In this document: one piece after another, positions 61,336 through 64,000 of the stretch
Layout: the number at the start of each line of letters is the position of its first letter
How positions within the stretch are numbered: the first letter of the stretch is position 1
Assembly: GCF_009864005.1 (NCBI RefSeq)
Contig: NZ_WEZQ01000012.1
Coordinates: forward strand, 62,001 to 126,000
Length of the DNA: 64,000 bases
Direction: 5' to 3'
From: Furfurilactobacillus milii
GTDB lineage: Bacteria; Bacillota; Bacilli; Lactobacillales; Lactobacillaceae
Notes under the pieces: generated by a model
What the model was told of the DNA's origin: nothing
Seen by the model: the letters and a program-made list of their open reading frames with translations, nothing else
The model's database searches: none
Position numbers and translations under genes: made by a program

Positions 61336-62949
61336 TTAATCAATTTCTTCAATAATTTTGGCCTCGATATCATTGCCAGCTAAAATCCTGGCGGCCGTGT
61401 AGTTGCTCAACCCAGGACGATACGTGAGAAAAACTGGTTTGCCAGCCGGTATTTCACGAATGTGATCTCGAAGCTGACTGAGTGGGATGGTCAATGTTGC
61501 AGAAACCGACCCAGCTGCCGGACGACCCGGCTCACGAACGTCTAGAAAAACGCCCTTTTCTTTCATCTCATCCGTCAGTTGATCCAGCTTGATTGTTTGA
61601 CCAACCTGTTGCATCTGGTTCAGAGCAACATAGCCAGCAATGTTAATGACATCACGTGTTGAAGAAAACGGCGGCGAATATGGCACCTCGATGTCTGGCA
61701 AGTCCGCAACCGTTAAGCCACCAGTGATAGCCGCAGATAATTGCCCGATCCGTTTGTCCACACCATGTTGACCCACTGCTTGGCCACCAAGAATGCGGCC
61801 TGTGTTGGGTGCATAAATTAATTTGAAATTAATCCGTGAAGCGTTTGGGAAGAAGTAGGCAATGTCATACGGTGTGATAAAAGCACTGTCGTAACTGTCA
61901 ATTCCCAAATGATTGAGCGTATTGGCCGTAAAGCCGACAGAACTAACGGTTAAATCAAATACTTTGGCCACACTCGTGCCAACAAAACCGGCGTAGGTCA
62001 GCGGCTCACCATTGATAATGTCCGCTAAAATATGACCTTGTCGATTAGCCGCCGTCGACAACATACTCGGCGTTGGCAAACCTGTAATTAAGCTCGTCGT
62101 TTCAATGACATCGCCAATCGCATAAACATGAGGCAGGTTGGTCGCCAGTCGATTGTTCACGATGATGTGACCGTCCGTTGCTAGTTTGATTCCAGCGGCA
62201 GCGGCCACTTCATTATTTGGCGTCACACCTGTCGTCACCAGTAGCATGTCCGTGGTTAATTGTGTACCGTCACTCATAATCAGTTGATGGCCATGGTTGC
62301 GCACGTCCGTCACGGTTTTGTTCAAACGTAGCGCAACATGATGATCAGTCAATTCTTTCTCAATCACCGTCGCAATTTCGGGGTCATACGGAAACGCCAC
62401 GTGAGCGGACTGTTCGATGAGCGTCACTTTCAGGCCACGCAACGTGAGGTTGTCAGCGAGCTCCAGTCCAGCGACACCCGCACCAATAATGGCCACACGT
62501 TGCGGATGTTTCTGATCCATATACGCCTTAATTTTGTCCGCATCAGTTACAGCCCGCAGTGTAAAACAATCGTCAGCTTCGGCTAATCCTGGAATAGCGG
62601 GTAATGTTGGCCGGGCCCCAGTAGCAATGACCAGCTCATCATAACTTTCTTGATACGTTTCTGTATCCGTTTGCACCGTAACTAGGTGAGCATCCGGATC
62701 AATTGCCGTGACTTCGCTCTGCACACGAACGTCAATATTATTCTTGGTTCTCAAAGCTTGTGGCGTACGTTCAATCAGCGCATCACGATCATTGATCACA
62801 CCTCCCAAATAATATGGTAAAGCGCAACCAGCGTACGAAATTTCTGGGCCACGTTCGAGCATAACGATTTCAGCCTGTTCATTAATTCGCCGCAAACGCG
62901 TCGCAAACGAAGGACCGCCCGCCACTGCACCAATCACAACAACTTTCAT
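61336..62949 (-). CDS. CoA-disulfide-reductase-like flavoprotein with degenerate rhodanese domain
   Basis: The 537-residue protein has an FAD/NAD oxidoreductase part with the active cysteine in SYAGCALPYY (Cys43), followed by a C-terminal rhodanese-like domain (VFLDVREPGRPAAGS near 460). The expected active-site loop CRxGxRS reads TYRPGLSNY, with Tyr in place of Cys, so sulfurtransferase activity is unlikely there. The N-terminal part may still reduce CoA disulfides. GGAGG precedes the ATG. Confidence 0.9.
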   Translation of the reverse strand: MKVVVIGAVAGGPSFATRLRRINEQAEIVMLERGPEISYAGCALPYYLGGVINDRDALIERTPQALRTKNNIDVRVQSEVTAIDPDAHLVTVQTDTETYQESYDELVIATGARPTLPAIPGLAEADDCFTLRAVTDADKIKAYMDQKHPQRVAIIGAGVAGLELADNLTLRGLKVTLIEQSAHVAFPYDPEIATVIEKELTDHHVALRLNKTVTDVRNHGHQLIMSDGTQLTTDMLLVTTGVTPNNEVAAAAGIKLATDGHIIVNNRLATNLPHVYAIGDVIETTSLITGLPTPSMLSTAANRQGHILADIINGEPLTYAGFVGTSVAKVFDLTVSSVGFTANTLNHLGIDSYDSAFITPYDIAYFFPNASRINFKLIYAPNTGRILGGQAVGQHGVDKRIGQLSAAITGGLTVADLPDIEVPYSPPFSSTRDVINIAGYVALNQMQQVGQTIKLDQLTDEMKEKGVFLDVREPGRPAAGSVSATLTIPLSQLRDHIREIPAGKPVFLTYRPGLSNYTAARILAGNDIEAKIIEEID

Positions 62950-63052
62950 TCTGTGTTGCCTCCAATCAGCTTAAGTTACCTGCTAAGCGTCAAACCTACC
63001 AAGTCAAGCTTACCGGAAGCTGATAACACTTTCAAAAAATCCTCCTCAAACA

Positions 63053-63964
63053 TTACTTTTCTTGATTCTGAATCTTAGCAAGCGCCTTATACTGTTTCAT
63101 CATCCAACTCTGATACGTTTGTCCCTTCGGCAACGTCTCAGTGACATTCAAAACTGGTACATGATTCTTTTTGGCTAGGCTAACCATTGCACTAACCGTT
63201 TTGTCGCTGGCCTGACTGTTGTTAACGAAGAACGCAATGCGATGATGCGTAATGTCCGTCTGCATTTGTTTAATTGATTTCGGCGACGGATCTGTGCCAT
63301 TTTCAACAGCCAATTCAAACTTGGAGTTGTTTCGCTTATAGCCCAAAGCATCTAACGTGTAATCGAATACTGGTTCACTCACATCCACGTGTTGGCCCTT
63401 GCTGTTAGCTTTCAATTTAGTCACTTGATGCTGCAATGGTTTCAGGCTGGCAATGTACCGTTTAGCGTTTGCTTGATACTGATGCTTGTATTGAGGCGCT
63501 TGCTTACTAAATTTCTTGGCCAAATAATTCGCTAATTTCGGCATCGTCTCTGGTTGATACCAAACGTGCTCGTTGTCACCGGTCTTCTTCTGAAGCACAT
63601 CTTCACCAACACGGACCACCGTCTGTTTGTGAGCGCCGCTACTTTTATTCAGTTTGTGCATCCAAGTGTCATAGCCGATACCGTTGTACAAAACAAAATT
63701 GGCCTTGGAAACTGTAATACCATCCTTAGTCGTTGGTTCAAAATCATGCGGATCAACGCTAGGACTGTTGATAATTGAGGTTACCGTGCCATGATCGCCC
63801 AGCACTGCTTTAGCCACATCCCCGTAAAAATCAACACTTGCGACAACATGAATCGGTTTCTTATCACTGCTGGCTTGCGTCGGTCGTGGCGCCAACCAGG
63901 CCAATGTCACTACCGTTGCCAGCAAGGCAACCAAACTTAATGAAACCTGCCGAAAATACTTCAT
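63053..63964 (-). CDS. Metal ABC transporter substrate-binding protein (ZnuA/AdcA-like)
   Basis: The 303-residue SBP_bac_9 protein has a signal peptide (residues ~1-30) and metal-ligand segments DPHDFEP and EHVWYQPETMP. It probably binds Zn2+ or Mn2+. There is no lipobox, so anchoring may differ from AdcA. AGAGGGA precedes the ATG. Partner permease and ATPase genes would lie outside the window. Confidence 0.87.
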   Translation of the reverse strand: MKYFRQVSLSLVALLATVVTLAWLAPRPTQASSDKKPIHVVASVDFYGDVAKAVLGDHGTVTSIINSPSVDPHDFEPTTKDGITVSKANFVLYNGIGYDTWMHKLNKSSGAHKQTVVRVGEDVLQKKTGDNEHVWYQPETMPKLANYLAKKFSKQAPQYKHQYQANAKRYIASLKPLQHQVTKLKANSKGQHVDVSEPVFDYTLDALGYKRNNSKFELAVENGTDPSPKSIKQMQTDITHHRIAFFVNNSQASDKTVSAMVSLAKKNHVPVLNVTETLPKGQTYQSWMMKQYKALAKIQNQEK

Positions 63965-64000
63965 CGAAATCCCTCTTTCTAAAAAGTATGTAAATAGTAA

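Overview
The window looks like chromosomal DNA from a low- to mid-GC lactic acid bacterium, most likely a Lactobacillaceae member. The evidence is T-box leaders on trpS, tyrS and an ECF transporter, strong GGAGG ribosome-binding sites, WxL and DUF916 surface proteins, Mga-type regulators, a KxYKxGKxW signal peptide with an LPxTNE-like anchor, and many family-level matches to lactobacilli. I cannot fix the species from sequence alone. Most genes lie on the minus strand. I saw no tRNA, rRNA, intact insertion sequence or CRISPR array.

Layout. 0-5 kb: trpS with its Trp T-box, a HelD-type helicase and an Rrf2 regulator. 5-9 kb: a TetR regulator, a disulfide-oxidoreductase-like flavoprotein and an NapA-type antiporter. 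9-16.9 kb: a small membrane protein, a two-gene ABC importer (betaine/choline or ergothioneine type), tyrS with its Tyr T-box, and three coupled housekeeping-like genes. 17-18 kb: a nucleotidyltransferase-like gene and a small orphan. 18-33 kb: a cell-surface island with a giant Ala/Ser-rich repeat protein, a WxL/DUF916 operon, another WxL protein and two Mga-type regulators. 33-38 kb: a BCCT transporter with a probable ATT start, acetyltransferases, an SPFH protein and a ribbon-helix-helix protein with a striking operator array. 38-46 kb: an ABC exporter, glycerol dehydrogenase, an isochorismatase-like hydrolase, a MerR-controlled CMD-cupin-SDR operon and an SMR pump. 46-55 kb: a DUF1003 protein, small peptides, AzlCD, GNAT and ASCH genes, a CsoR-like regulator, a nitroreductase remnant, NUDIX, and an AbrB-domain membrane protein. 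55-64 kb: LacI, HAD and PTS EIIA genes, an ECF transporter under a Met T-box, a CoA-disulfide-reductase-like enzyme and a zinc/manganese-binding lipoprotein-like SBP.

The most unusual feature is a family of 13 structured intergenic elements of about 110-200 bp. They come in two subtypes, A and B. Five loci carry a B arm and an A arm head-to-head, forming a composite of about 360-540 bp; one of these composites is inverted as a unit. Three A arms stand alone. Helices keep pairing while their sequences change, which points to selection on an RNA fold or DNA cruciform rather than on protein. I do not recognise the family.

Other observations worth checking are a four-box 11-bp-periodic operator beside a possible RHH/NfeD-like fusion and an SPFH gene, a MerR operator shared by two promoters, a small-peptide cassette between 32-bp direct repeats, a regular ~141-residue repeat in the giant surface protein, and a rhodanese domain that has lost its catalytic cysteine.
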